Shown: positions 16,140 through 25,838 of the stretch, piece by piece
Numbering within the stretch: the first letter of the stretch is position 1
Layout of the letters: the number at the start of each line of letters is the position of its first letter
Source of the DNA: an uncultured Prevotellaceae bacterium
Lineage (GTDB): Bacteria; Bacteroidota; Bacteroidia; Bacteroidales; Bacteroidaceae
DNA length: 64,000 nucleotides
Assembly: GCA_902776195.1 (NCBI GenBank)
Contig: CACYPF010000006.1
Coordinates: 154,846-218,845 of the forward strand
Direction of reading: 5' to 3'
Notes under the pieces: generated by a model
The model's database searches: none
What the model saw: the letters and a program-made list of their open reading frames with translations, nothing else
What the model was told of the DNA's origin: nothing
Position numbers and translations under genes: made by a program

Positions 16140-17867
16140 TTATTGCATCGGGAAAACTTTCTTGCCCTCGAAAGTAAGCTTGAATACCGTTTTTCCTTTA
16201 AATACGGTTTCGAGAACCTGGATATCTTGAATCTGGTCGGCAGGAGTGGTCTCGATGTCACTGTCCAAGACAACCAGTTCTGCCGATTTACCCACTTCAA
16301 TGGAGCCGGTAACCTGTTCCAGATGAGCCTGGTATGCCGTGTGGATAGTATGTGCCTGAAGAGCCTGCTTCAGGCTGACACACTCCTCTGGCATGGCGGC
16401 TGGAACATCCTTGTACAGCTCGTAGGTCAAATCTATCTTAACCAGTCTGCGTGTCATCGCCACCTGAATACCGGCAAGACCGTAGGCGGCATTGACAAAG
16501 AAGTCTGAGCCGTAGGCACATACCACGCCATTGTCTATCAAAGACTTGCTGGGATAGGATTGTCGGGCAACCTCCTCGCCCCAGTAGTCTGCCATGATGG
16601 GTTGTGAGGTGGGACAGTCGCTGAACCATCCTGGCTGGTTGCTGGCAATGATATGGCTCTTGCCCATGCGTACCCTGTCTTCAGGGGTTATAAAGGTGCA
16701 GTGGGCAATGATGTTCCGGATATCGGGATTGGGGTACTGCCGTTGTGCATTCTCATAGCAGTCGATGACTTTGCGGATGGCATAATCGCCCATGGCATGC
16801 GTATGGATACTGAAACCTTCCTTGTTGGCAAGCGCCATCGATTCCTGCATGTGGTCTTCATCCCATAGCAACGGTGCACGAGTACCTGCCAAGTCGGCAC
16901 CAGCCGTCTCGACAAAGGGCTCCAGCATGGAGAGGGTCCCGTCGGCAAAGTATTTCACGGTATCAACCTTAAACAGTCCATCTACATCATATTTGGTGCG
17001 ATTGGCAATGGCTTTCTTAAGGTCTTCTTCCCGTGTGGGGTCGTTGACATTGTGAACACCAGACACTCTGGCAGTAAATTCGCCATTCTTTGCCATCTCC
17101 GTAAGCACGTTGTAGGCGGGCTCTATCTGCTGACAGTCGCAGAGCAGCGTGTATCCTTTTGCATTGAAGATGTCAAACGTCTGCTTTATGCAGTCGTAAT
17201 GCTCCTTCGTCGAGAACTCATAGTTAGGAATACGGTCAATGATGGGAATATAGGCAACAGGCTCCTTGATATAGCCGCTTGGACTCCCGTCGGCTTCCTT
17301 GACTATCAGACCGTTTTGGTCGTCAGTGTCTTTCGTGATACCAGCAGCCTCCAGTGCCTTCGTGTTCAGCAGCACACGGTGTCCGCAGAACGACATGAGG
17401 ACTGCAGGCTTATCGGGTACGACAACATCAATGTCATGTCGGGTGAAGGGGCGTACGATGCCCTGAAGGGTCCCTGAGAACCAGGCTCTGTCCCAACCCA
17501 GTCCTCTGATTACCAGAGCATCCTTGTGTTCTGCCACATAGGCTCTCAGCATATCTTGTATCTGTTTGACCACACCCTCCGGTGTGTCCGTCTTGGGATT
17601 GGGTACAATACTGCTAAAGCTGCACGTACCGAATTTCTTCGCGGCATGGGCGAGGTGCATGTGTGCATCGCCAAGACCGGGGATGACGCTCTTGCCGTTG
17701 CAATTAACAACTTCGGTGTCATTGCCTATCCATGCTTCAACACCTGCTTCGTTTCCAACGTATGCGAATTTGCCGTCCTTGATGGCAAGCGCCTCCGCAT
17801 GTGTTTCCGTTCCGTCCAGTGCGACGGAATAGATCTTCGCATTTCTATAAACTTTGTCTGCTACCAT
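16140..17867 (-). CDS. YtcJ-like metal-dependent amidohydrolase
   Basis: 575 residues, amidohydrolase_3 family. The metal-binding HxH is H69/H71 in GLGDAHMHLAHAA; further metal ligands are in HTHAMGDYAIR and IIAHCTFITPED; the C-terminal beta-sandwich ends in VFKGKTVFKL. There is no signal peptide, so it is cytoplasmic. Members act on N-substituted amides or formamides but most are uncharacterised. It lies 32 nt downstream of the alpha/beta-hydrolase gene on the same strand, probably in one operon, and ends 11 nt from the converging comM. Confidence 0.85.
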   Translation of the reverse strand: MVADKVYRNAKIYSVALDGTETHAEALAIKDGKFAYVGNEAGVEAWIGNDTEVVNCNGKSVIPGLGDAHMHLAHAAKKFGTCSFSSIVPNPKTDTPEGVVKQIQDMLRAYVAEHKDALVIRGLGWDRAWFSGTLQGIVRPFTRHDIDVVVPDKPAVLMSFCGHRVLLNTKALEAAGITKDTDDQNGLIVKEADGSPSGYIKEPVAYIPIIDRIPNYEFSTKEHYDCIKQTFDIFNAKGYTLLCDCQQIEPAYNVLTEMAKNGEFTARVSGVHNVNDPTREEDLKKAIANRTKYDVDGLFKVDTVKYFADGTLSMLEPFVETAGADLAGTRAPLLWDEDHMQESMALANKEGFSIHTHAMGDYAIRKVIDCYENAQRQYPNPDIRNIIAHCTFITPEDRVRMGKSHIIASNQPGWFSDCPTSQPIMADYWGEEVARQSYPSKSLIDNGVVCAYGSDFFVNAAYGLAGIQVAMTRRLVKIDLTYELYKDVPAAMPEECVSLKQALQAHTIHTAYQAHLEQVTGSIEVGKSAELVVLDSDIETTPADQIQDIQVLETVFKGKTVFKLTFEGKKVFPMQ

Positions 17868-17899
17868 ATCGTTTCTGTATTATCTGATTTTTAGCAATT

Positions 17900-19555
17900 T
17901 TAATAGTTTGCCCGCATCCACTCGATGATACGAAGGAAAAAGGTCAGTGCCGATGTCTCGTGATTGGTTATGCCAAGTTCCTTTGTCGTTGCCGAGCTGT
18001 ACTCGCCGACAAATTCTTGTGTTTTGATGTCATGATCCTTTAGGAACTTGCTCATGGCGTAAAAGTTCTCCACTGGTACGACATCATCGTTCGTATCGTG
18101 GAAGAGCATCACATCCAAATCGCTACGAGGTGTCCATCCACTGGTGAGGGCATCTTCTCTGAACGTTTCCTTGAATCGGAGTGATAGTGGACTATTGGTA
18201 TCGAGGACTGCCGCTGTGCAGAAGTCACCCGTCTTCTTGGTCTTGATGAGTTCCTCGTCAAGTGCTTTACGTTTATACTTCTTGCTGAGGAACCACTCTT
18301 CGAAGTTCTTTGCCACGGGATCCTTCAGATAGTCGTTGATGCCGTAACCCAGGCGGAAGAAGTAGTTGAAGGCATAGAGCACGTTACAGACGGTGCTTGG
18401 CATTTCGGTGTTTCCTTTGCTGATGGCATCATACATCGAGTTGATGTCGTAGGGACCGTCGCCGGCGAAGGCTCGTTTCACCTTTACTTCTGGATGACGC
18501 TCTGAAATCTCGCGCAAGACACCTATCGTGGTCTGAGCCCCCTCCGAATAGCCTGCAATGACAAAGTCGTCGCCTTTCTTCACTTTCAAGTCTTCTATCA
18601 TCCGCTTTGCTGCGAGATAGGCATCGAGCGAGGCACGGCCATTAGCCCGTGAGATACAGTATGCCTGCGGTTCTTTCTCGGTGATACCGAAGCCGTAGTA
18701 GTCGGGTGCCACGACGATGAAGTTGGTGAGGGCTGCACCTGTTGGGAACTCAACAGCCCCACGCGAAGGTGCCTGTGTGGTAGCGTAGATGGTGAAGTGA
18801 TTATAGAGTAAAATACCATTGAAAGACTTATTATCTTTGATGAGTGACTTGTCAACTGTAATGGTACCGCTGAGGGTGCAGGGATTGCCGAAGGGATCGA
18901 TGGAGGGGTAGTTGAACACGTAGTTCATCAGGTTGTCGGAAATCAGCACAGGGATACTATCGGTGATGCAGGCAGGTGGGAGGGTGGACTTTGCCATCCA
19001 GTCCTGAATCAAATCGCTCTTTCCGCTGTCAGCCTTGGTAAGCGTCCCTTTATGGGATGCATTACTGAAAGTGACAGTACCCTGATTACAATTCAAATTC
19101 ATCTGACCAATATCGACGAAATTGTTGTGATTCCCCGTACTGTCTGTTCCAGCCGACCTGAGTGTCTTGTCTGTCTTGGGGGCATCCAGAATGATATGCC
19201 CGTCGGCTGTTACCTGCCATGTGAACGGTGCATCTGTCGGACCGCCGTAAGTCTCAAGAGGCTCGTTGAACTCGTCGTCAAACACTGACAGCGCGACATA
19301 ACCCGTGTGGTCGGCTTTCACCTCCATTGTAATCATGGCGCGGTTGAAGGGCTTCCCTTTCTCAGTCACATCCTTGTAGTCGAAATCTTCATACCACAGT
19401 CCGATGAGGTCCTTTTCCATCTCCTGCTGACTGGGGCTTGGGATGTTGTCTGTCTTGTCTGTGCAGGAAACCATCCCCCAACCCATGCAGATGATGGTGA
19501 CCATCATCCAGTTTTTGACTATGTAGAAAAGTTGGGTCGAATTAAATGTCTTCAT
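17900..19555 (-). CDS. Exported lipoprotein: alpha/beta-hydrolase with N-terminal beta domain
   Basis: 551 residues. The signal peptide ends in a lipobox (GMVSC). Residues ~45-185 form a beta-rich, lipocalin-like domain (LIGLWYEDFDY...). The rest is an alpha/beta-hydrolase resembling secretory lipases, with the nucleophile elbow GYSEG near 333-337, a likely acid in FHDTNDDVVPV and a possible histidine in NHETSALTFF near the C-terminus. It likely hydrolyses an ester outside the inner membrane; the substrate is unknown. The sequence before it holds only a weak -7-like TACTTTTAC. The next gene downstream is the amidohydrolase. Confidence 0.8.
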   Translation of the reverse strand: MKTFNSTQLFYIVKNWMMVTIICMGWGMVSCTDKTDNIPSPSQQEMEKDLIGLWYEDFDYKDVTEKGKPFNRAMITMEVKADHTGYVALSVFDDEFNEPLETYGGPTDAPFTWQVTADGHIILDAPKTDKTLRSAGTDSTGNHNNFVDIGQMNLNCNQGTVTFSNASHKGTLTKADSGKSDLIQDWMAKSTLPPACITDSIPVLISDNLMNYVFNYPSIDPFGNPCTLSGTITVDKSLIKDNKSFNGILLYNHFTIYATTQAPSRGAVEFPTGAALTNFIVVAPDYYGFGITEKEPQAYCISRANGRASLDAYLAAKRMIEDLKVKKGDDFVIAGYSEGAQTTIGVLREISERHPEVKVKRAFAGDGPYDINSMYDAISKGNTEMPSTVCNVLYAFNYFFRLGYGINDYLKDPVAKNFEEWFLSKKYKRKALDEELIKTKKTGDFCTAAVLDTNSPLSLRFKETFREDALTSGWTPRSDLDVMLFHDTNDDVVPVENFYAMSKFLKDHDIKTQEFVGEYSSATTKELGITNHETSALTFFLRIIEWMRANY

Positions 19556-19614
19556 AAATCAATATTTTAGGTGTAAAAGTACTTAAAATTCCACAAAACA
19601 CAGCACGAATGATT

Positions 19615-19914
19615 TCATGTAGTAGTGCAAGAGAGCTGATTCCCCCCCTCGAATAGTTGGTATCTGTTCTTCAGTATAGCTACGTCAGCATCAGTTGCCG
19701 TCGAGAGATTACCACTGCGTACCAGTCTGTCGAAACAGATGGTGCGTCCGTCTTGCATGACGAGACCACCCATGTCTCGGCTGTTTTCAATACCTTCAAA
19801 TGTGATGACGCGCTCACGTGGCTTAGACGTGTTGTTGTCCGAATCGGAGGTACACGCTGCGAATATATTCATGCCACAGAAGATGGCGACAAACATCCTT
19901 AAAGTTTTTTTCAT
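19615..19914 (-). pseudogene. Truncated tyrosine-phosphatase-type lipoprotein
   Basis: 99 codons. The start is intact: a signal peptide with lipobox (FAAC), then the entry region of a tyrosine/serine phosphatase (Y_phosphatase3 type): IENSRDMGG, RLVRSGNLS. The frame ends soon after a run of seven C at 19642-19648, before the catalytic HCxxGKDRTG motif such enzymes carry 100 or more residues later. None of the remainder is recognisable before the hydrolase gene starts at 19555, so this is a 3'-deleted remnant. A -7-like TATTTTTG (minus strand, 19950-19957) still precedes it. Confidence 0.7.
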
Positions 19915-20056
19915 ATCTGTCTTTTTTGTTTGTTGTGATTAGTCGCATACAAAAATACATTAAAAATCTCAACCTACCAAAAAGGGCATCCAATTTTCAT
20001 ATATATCGGAAAAAATAAATTATAGGTTTAGTTTCTTATCCATGGATCTAAATGAA

Positions 20057-20092
20057 AGAGTCCCTGCGGTGCGGGATGCACGCAGGGACTCT
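20057..20092 (-). terminator. Terminator of secDF
   Basis: A perfect 12-bp stem AGAGTCCCTGCG / CGCAGGGACTCT with a 12-nt loop, 25 nt past the secDF stop on the minus strand, followed by a short T run. Confidence 0.8.
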
Positions 20093-20116
20093 TATATTGA
20101 ATTCAAACTAAGATGC

Positions 20117-23100
20117 TTATGCTTCAGTGTCGTCCTCACGGATGGTCTTACCCATCACGAGGAAGGCGGTAGGTGCCGCGATGAAGATAGACGACAGCGT
20201 ACCGAAGATAACACCGAGGATCATGGCGAAGGAGAAGCTGCGGATGCTGTCACCACCGAGGATGAAGATACACAGCAACACAATCAACGTGGTCACGGAG
20301 GTGTTGATGGTACGTGCCAAGGTCTGGTTCAAAGAGGCATTGAACAGGCTCTGACGGTCACGTTTCGCATACAGGTTGAAGTTCTCACGGACACGGTCGA
20401 AGACCACCACCTTATCATTGATAGAGTAACCTATTACGGTCAGGATAGCACCGATGAAGGTCTGGTCAATCTCCAGTGACATGGGAACCCAGCCCCACAG
20501 TACGCTGTAGAAGCCGATGACGATCAATGCGTCGAGGGCGAGGGCAACGATAGAACCTACAGAGTAAGCGACGTTGCGGAAGCGTAGCAGGATGTACAGG
20601 AAGATAGCGATCAAGGCGATGATGACGCTGATGATAGCACCATAGGTGATGTCCTTGGCAACAGACGGTCCTACCTTTGAAGAGCTAATGATAGAGCCTC
20701 CCTCACGGACATCAGGGTTCTTGAAGGCATCGACACTCGCCTGATTGACGAAACCTGCCTTCTTCAATGCGTTATATAGAATAGTCTCTGCCTTGTCGTC
20801 AACCTGCGGGTTGTTGGACTCGATATCCCAGTTGGTGGAGATACGGACGGTCTTGCCGTCGGTACCGAGGGCGATAACACTGGTGTTAGCCTCCTTGCCG
20901 GCATTCTCGCCAATGGTGTTGACGAAAGCACCGCCGAGGGCGAGACGTACCTGCTCAACAGGAACCTCCTTGTCGAGGGTTACTACGTAGTTACGACCAC
21001 CGGTGAAGTCGATGCTCTGGCTGAGTCCGCGGACAACGAAGCTGACGCAGAACAGGATGGCTGCAACACCCCAGATGGTGAATGACTTCTTATACATACC
21101 CATGAAGTTGAACTTGGTGTTCTGCATCATGTTGCGGCTATAGGCGGTAGAGAAGGTGAGGTTCTGCCACTTGTCTTTCTTCATCTTGGCATCGTAGACC
21201 AGACGGGTCATGAAGACAGCGGTGAAGAACGATACGCAGATACCAATCATCAATGTCGTTGCGAAACCACGGATAGGACCTGTTCCGAAGACGTAAAGGA
21301 TGATACCCGTAATCAATGACGTGAAGTTGGAGTCGAAGATAGCACTGAACGCATTCGAGTAACCGAGGTTCAGAGACTCTTTCACACTATGACCCTTGCG
21401 CAGTTCTTCCTTTGTACGCTCGTAGATGAGCACGTTAGCATCCACTGCAGTACCCAGTGTCAGTACGATACCGGCAATACCGGGCATCGTCAGTGCCGCC
21501 TGGAACGAGGTGAGGATACCGAGGGTGAAGAACAGGTTGAACAGCAGGGCGCAGTTGGCGAGCATACCGGGGATGAAGCCGTACAGCATCACCATGTAAA
21601 TCATCAGCAGCACGAAAGCTACGACGAATGAGATGATACCCTGTTTGATAGACTGGGCACCGAGTGACGGTCCAACGACTTCCTCCTGTACGATGCGGGT
21701 AGGTGCCGGCATTTTACCAGAGTTCAGCGTGTTGGCAAGGTCTTTCGTGTCCTCAATTGTGAAGTTACCCGTGATGGAGGAGTTACCACCGTCAATCTGG
21801 GTGAGGATACGGGGGGCGCTATAGACAACGTCGTCGAGGACGATGGCAACACCACGTCCGATATTCTGCTTGGTGATCTGTGACCAGCGGCGGGCACCGT
21901 CAGAGTTCATCTGCATGGATACAGAGGGGTGACCCATCTGGTCGAACTCGTCCTTGGCACCTGTGATGACATCACCCTCCAGCGGAGCACGTCCGTTGGG
22001 CTCGGTGATCTTCAGGGCATACAGTGCAAAAATCTCACCCTTGGTGTTCTCACCGAAGTCCTCTGCCTTGGCACCCCAGCGGAGCTTACACTCAGCAGGA
22101 AGTACCTGGCGGGCAATATCGCTGTAGATGACCTTGTTGACATCAGCGGTATCACGGGCATTGGCATAGCCGACGATGGCGAGTCCTTGTGGAACGGGCT
22201 GGAAGACAGCGAACAATGGGTTCTGCTTCAGTGCGGCTTCCTTTGCCTTGGCATCAATTGCCTTATCGTTTTTCTTAGCGAGCTTGGAGGCAAGGTCATT
22301 GGCAGCGACAGCTGTTGTGTCAGCGGTAGCGGCGGCAGTGTCGGTAACCTCTGCCTCACCGCCGGTGGCGGCATATTTCTGGTTCAACTGTGAGAGCAGC
22401 GGTGCGATCTCCTGTGAGTTATAGGTCTCCCAGAACTCCAGGTTGGCACTTCCCTGCAACAGCTTACGGACACGCTCAGGCTCCTTGATACCAGGCATCT
22501 CCACCATGATACGACCACTCTGTCCCTCCAACTTCTGGATGTTAGGCTGTACCACACCGAACTTATCGATACGGTTACGAACCACGTTGAATGAGTTGTC
22601 AACGGCAGATTGTACCTCAGCACGGAGGGCACGCTCTACCTCGGCATCGGAGCTGCTGGTGCTCACCTTACCCTTCATCTGCTGGGTGGCGAAGACAGCT
22701 GCCAGGGGGCGACCGTTGCTGTTCTGCTTCCAATACTTGATAAACAGGGAGATGAAGTCATTCTGACTGGTCTCCTCTTCTTTCTTCGCCTCTTCCATTG
22801 ACTTTTTGTAGGCTGCGTCCGTCTTGTGGTCTGCCAGTACGTCGACAACGTCGGGCACTGACACCTCAAGAATCACGTTCATACCGCCTTTCAGGTCAAG
22901 ACCAAGGCCGATCTCCATCTCGCGGCACTGCTTGAATGAGTAGATTCCGCAGTACACCTTCTCGTTCATGATAGAGTCGAGGTACTCCTGACCGGCTTCC
23001 TCACTCATGGCAGCTGCCTTGTTCTCATGGTAGCGTGTCACAAACGAGAAGGAGAGGTAGAAGCAGCACACGAGGATCAGAACGAGTGCGATAAACTTAA

Positions 23101-23119
23101 CGATTCCTTTGTTTTGCAT
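20117..23119 (-). CDS. secDF: SecD-SecF fusion, protein translocase subunit
   Basis: A 1000-residue inner-membrane protein joining SecD and SecF, the proton-driven partners of SecYEG that pull exported proteins out on the periplasmic side. N-terminal TM helix at ~7-28; the SecD motif MEIGLGLDLKGGMNVILEV near 66-84; a large periplasmic domain; SecD TM bundle about 490-655; a second TM start near 680 and the SecF motif SIDFTGGRNYVV near 715; SecF TM bundle to the end. Such fusions are the rule in Bacteroidetes. It is preceded by a -7 box at 23164-23172 and followed by a strong terminator, so it is monocistronic. Confidence 0.96.
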   Translation of the reverse strand: MQNKGIVKFIALVLILVCCFYLSFSFVTRYHENKAAAMSEEAGQEYLDSIMNEKVYCGIYSFKQCREMEIGLGLDLKGGMNVILEVSVPDVVDVLADHKTDAAYKKSMEEAKKEEETSQNDFISLFIKYWKQNSNGRPLAAVFATQQMKGKVSTSSSDAEVERALRAEVQSAVDNSFNVVRNRIDKFGVVQPNIQKLEGQSGRIMVEMPGIKEPERVRKLLQGSANLEFWETYNSQEIAPLLSQLNQKYAATGGEAEVTDTAAATADTTAVAANDLASKLAKKNDKAIDAKAKEAALKQNPLFAVFQPVPQGLAIVGYANARDTADVNKVIYSDIARQVLPAECKLRWGAKAEDFGENTKGEIFALYALKITEPNGRAPLEGDVITGAKDEFDQMGHPSVSMQMNSDGARRWSQITKQNIGRGVAIVLDDVVYSAPRILTQIDGGNSSITGNFTIEDTKDLANTLNSGKMPAPTRIVQEEVVGPSLGAQSIKQGIISFVVAFVLLMIYMVMLYGFIPGMLANCALLFNLFFTLGILTSFQAALTMPGIAGIVLTLGTAVDANVLIYERTKEELRKGHSVKESLNLGYSNAFSAIFDSNFTSLITGIILYVFGTGPIRGFATTLMIGICVSFFTAVFMTRLVYDAKMKKDKWQNLTFSTAYSRNMMQNTKFNFMGMYKKSFTIWGVAAILFCVSFVVRGLSQSIDFTGGRNYVVTLDKEVPVEQVRLALGGAFVNTIGENAGKEANTSVIALGTDGKTVRISTNWDIESNNPQVDDKAETILYNALKKAGFVNQASVDAFKNPDVREGGSIISSSKVGPSVAKDITYGAIISVIIALIAIFLYILLRFRNVAYSVGSIVALALDALIVIGFYSVLWGWVPMSLEIDQTFIGAILTVIGYSINDKVVVFDRVRENFNLYAKRDRQSLFNASLNQTLARTINTSVTTLIVLLCIFILGGDSIRSFSFAMILGVIFGTLSSIFIAAPTAFLVMGKTIREDDTEA

Positions 23120-23163
23120 TGTTGTTATATTATTAATTTTTTACGATTCCGCAATTTTAGCCT

Positions 23164-23172
23164 GCAAATATA
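23164..23172 (-). promoter_or_regulatory. -7 box for secDF
   Basis: On the minus strand TATATTTGC, 44 nt before the secDF ATG. Confidence 0.6.
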
Positions 23173-23221
23173 CGTATTTTTCTTCACTTACCGAAATTTA
23201 TTCAGGAAATTCGCATTTTTT

Positions 23222-24316
23222 TCAGTCTTTTCCACCTATTTTAAACCAACAGACGATAGGATAATGGTCGCTGGCATCGATTTTTGAGTCTACATGGCAC
23301 CGATAGGGTGTCAGTTCGGCAGAGCAGAATATATGGTCGATACGGAAGGGGAATCCTTTCTGGTTGTATGACAAGCCGAGTCCCTTGCCGGTGGCGACAT
23401 AGCAGTCGTTCAACTCCTGGGCGATGCGGTGGCGGGTGTACGAGATGGGGTTGTCGTTGAAATCGCCACAGAGCAGGATGGGGTATTGGCGATGTTCCCG
23501 GATATAGCGGCAGACAGCCTCCACTTGCGGGGCTCGCTTATTTGCTGACTCAGAAAGGGTTACCAGCAGACGTTTAGACTCTTGACGGGCGGTGTCACCA
23601 TGCATCTCACCTTTCAAGATATCCTTATAGGCAGAGCGTATCTCATTGTTGAGGTGGGTACCCTCGAAATGGTTGTTGATGACCAGCAGGGTGTCGCACC
23701 CCACCTGCAGGTACCATGCGGCACTACCGTTGTTGATGGAGCGGTAAGGGATACGTTCCTTGCGGATTATCGGGAACCGGGTATGGATGCCAACCCCGTT
23801 GAGGTAGTCGGTGTTATTGAACATCAGGGTGTCGTTATAGGGATATCTCTTTTCGTAGTGTTTGAAACAATACCGCCGCCATGTGTCATTGTCCTCCTGG
23901 ATACAGACGATGTCGGCATCCTCAGCGAAGAGATAGTCACGAACGGTCTCAAATCCCTGTTCGTACTTGTTGTTGCCACTATAGCCACAGACATTGTAGC
24001 TGATGACCTTAAGAGTACTGTCGGGAACCTCCTGTGCCCGCAGGTTAAGGGGCATATATATAGTAATAGGTACGTAGGCGAGGGCGAAACCCAACAGGGG
24101 AATCCAGATCATGCGGAACTTGAAGATGACCCAGAATAACAGGAAGGCAAGGTTAGCGAGCAGGAAGAGAGGGAATGTCATTCCGAAGCACGATAAGACG
24201 GGATGGTCGGAAGGACTTAGACGGTCGGAATAGCCGATGAGCGTCATCACGATGATGGTGACGATATTAGCGCCTGCCAGCATCTGGGCGGTGAATGTCT
24301 TTAACTGCTTAATCAA
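23222..24316 (-). CDS. Endonuclease/exonuclease/phosphatase family membrane protein
   Basis: 364 residues. Two or three N-terminal membrane helices (about 10-85) precede an EEP-fold domain with motifs SYNVCGYSG, DIVCIQEDN, CGDFNDNP and the C-terminal SDHYPIV, all metal- and phosphate-binding positions. Bacteroidales relatives are annotated only as EEP-family proteins; nuclease, phosphodiesterase or lipid phosphatase activity are all possible. The ATG overlaps the rhomboid stop (4 nt), so it is the second gene of a two-gene operon. Confidence 0.85.
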   Translation of the reverse strand: MIKQLKTFTAQMLAGANIVTIIVMTLIGYSDRLSPSDHPVLSCFGMTFPLFLLANLAFLLFWVIFKFRMIWIPLLGFALAYVPITIYMPLNLRAQEVPDSTLKVISYNVCGYSGNNKYEQGFETVRDYLFAEDADIVCIQEDNDTWRRYCFKHYEKRYPYNDTLMFNNTDYLNGVGIHTRFPIIRKERIPYRSINNGSAAWYLQVGCDTLLVINNHFEGTHLNNEIRSAYKDILKGEMHGDTARQESKRLLVTLSESANKRAPQVEAVCRYIREHRQYPILLCGDFNDNPISYTRHRIAQELNDCYVATGKGLGLSYNQKGFPFRIDHIFCSAELTPYRCHVDSKIDASDHYPIVCWFKIGGKD

Positions 24317-25236
24317 GACTGCTGACTTTGGTCGAATAATTTTTTCTTCTCCTCTTTCGTCAGGCTGTCATACCCACTCTTGCGAATCTTGTCGAGGATG
24401 GCGTCTATCTCTGCTTGGTTGGCACGGGGTTTCTTTGGAGGCTCCTGAGGCTCATCGGGCTCGTCTGCCCAGCGACGGCGGTTGCTGTTAGCGCGCTGCT
24501 GACGCTCGTCGAACCGGCGCTTCATATTGTCGAAGAACTCCTGTCCGCGACTACGGCCGAAACCACTGCCGTTGCCGGGGTGATTGCGCCAATAACGAAT
24601 CATGATGAAACCGAAGAGCATACCACCGAGGTGGGCGGTATGGGCTACACCGTCACCGGGACCGCTGAGGGCGGAGAACAGTTCAATGGCGATATAACCG
24701 ACTACGAGCCACTTCGCCTTGATGGGGAAGGGGAACGGGATGATGAACAACCGTTCGTTGGGAAACGTCATGCCGAAAGCAAGCAGGATGGCATAGACGG
24801 CACCAGAGGCTCCGATGGTTGTCCATAGGTTGAGGTAGTCGGCGGTCGCCATGACAGTTCCTCCGAGATTGACATTCTCATAGGCTGCCAGTCCCTCCGC
24901 CATATAGTTGATGTACTGTGCCAACTCCTGTACCAGACCAGCACCGATGCCGCATGAAATGTAATAAAAAAGGAACTTCTTGGGACCCCATACGCGCTCA
25001 ATCACTGCACCGAACATCCAAAGGGCAAACATATTGAAAAAAATGTGGGTGAAGCCCCCATGCAGGAACATGTAGGTAATCAACTGGTAAAGGTGGAAGT
25101 CCTTTGCCATGAAAAAATGGAGTCCCAGCATTGAGGTCAGGTCGATGCCGCGTGACTCAAATATCCAAGTGGCAATGAACGCCAGGAAATTGACGATCAG
25201 CAGATTCTTGGTTGTTGCCGGTATATTGTTCATCAT
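24313..25236 (-). CDS. Rhomboid family intramembrane serine protease
   Basis: 307 residues with six predicted membrane helices. The catalytic serine is in GASGAVYA (near 143) and the histidine in AHTAHLGGMLFG (near 205), with the conserved HGGFTHIFFNMFALW segment in helix 2. The last ~80 residues form a polar cytoplasmic tail rich in R, Q and P (RRWADEPDEPQEPPKKPR), a Bacteroidales feature with no known role. Rhomboids cleave membrane proteins within the bilayer. First gene of an operon with the EEP protein; -7 box at 25300-25308. Confidence 0.93.
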   Translation of the reverse strand: MMNNIPATTKNLLIVNFLAFIATWIFESRGIDLTSMLGLHFFMAKDFHLYQLITYMFLHGGFTHIFFNMFALWMFGAVIERVWGPKKFLFYYISCGIGAGLVQELAQYINYMAEGLAAYENVNLGGTVMATADYLNLWTTIGASGAVYAILLAFGMTFPNERLFIIPFPFPIKAKWLVVGYIAIELFSALSGPGDGVAHTAHLGGMLFGFIMIRYWRNHPGNGSGFGRSRGQEFFDNMKRRFDERQQRANSNRRRWADEPDEPQEPPKKPRANQAEIDAILDKIRKSGYDSLTKEEKKKLFDQSQQS

Positions 25237-25299
25237 TGTTGCTACTTGCTATGAAACTTTCTATTCTGTTCTATTACAGCGAATTTCACTATTTTGTGT

Positions 25300-25308
25300 G
25301 CAAAATTA
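25300..25308 (-). promoter_or_regulatory. -7 box for the rhomboid-EEP operon
   Basis: On the minus strand TAATTTTGC, 63 nt before the rhomboid ATG; divergent from the HU promoter. Confidence 0.5.
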
Positions 25309-25390
25309 CGAAAAATATCTGTTTTTTGATACAAAATAAAGGGTATATGCATTTTTTTTCAAGAAAAATCTCACTTTTTTCGCATTTTTG

Positions 25391-25422
25391 TTTGTTTTTT
25401 TAATTCTTTCTCCTATATTTGC
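25391..25422 (+). promoter_or_regulatory. Promoter of the HU gene
   Basis: TTTG at 25391-25394, 19-nt spacer, TATATTTGC at 25414-25422; A/T-rich 62-nt leader before the ATG. One of the best consensus promoters in the window, fitting a highly expressed gene. Confidence 0.8.
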
Positions 25423-25484
25423 AGAGAATTCGAGTACGAAATCGACTTAAACTATTAATATTTAATTTTTAAACAACAACAATT

Positions 25485-25760
25485 ATGAACAAGACAGAAT
25501 TAATTGAGAAGATCGCAGCCTCTGCAAACCTGACTAAGGCTGACTCTAAGAAAGCATTAGATGCTACTATCGATGCTATTATCGAAGCTCTGACAAAGGG
25601 TGACAAGGTTCAGCTTGTAGGTTTCGGCACATTCGCAGTTTCTGAGAAGCCTGCTCGTGAGGGTATCAATCCTGCTACCAAGCAGAAAATCAAGATTGCT
25701 GCTAAGAAGGTGGCTAAGTTCAAGGCTGGCGCAGAGCTTGCAAAGGTTGTGAATAAATAA
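25485..25760 (+). CDS. HU family DNA-binding protein
   Basis: 91 residues, the standard length of HU/IHF proteins that bend and compact DNA as dimers. It starts MNKTELIEKIAASANLTKAD, has the beta-arm signature GFGTFAVSEKPAREGINPATK with the intercalating-proline region, and ends KAGAELAKVV. It is monocistronic with its own strong promoter and a near-perfect terminator. It is likely an abundant nucleoid protein. Confidence 0.97.
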   Translation: MNKTELIEKIAASANLTKADSKKALDATIDAIIEALTKGDKVQLVGFGTFAVSEKPAREGINPATKQKIKIAAKKVAKFKAGAELAKVVNK

Positions 25761-25771
25761 TTTTTGTCAAG

Positions 25772-25815
25772 AAAAATGAAAGAGGCTTCCGTAAAAGGAA
25801 GCCTCTTTCATTTTT
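25772..25815. terminator. Bidirectional terminator between HU and the SDR gene
   Basis: A perfect 19-bp stem (25772-25790 with 25797-25815), loop GTAAAA. The A-tract before and T-tract after make it work in both directions for the converging genes. Confidence 0.93.
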
Positions 25816-25838
25816 AGGTGGGTCAACCTTAGTTATAT

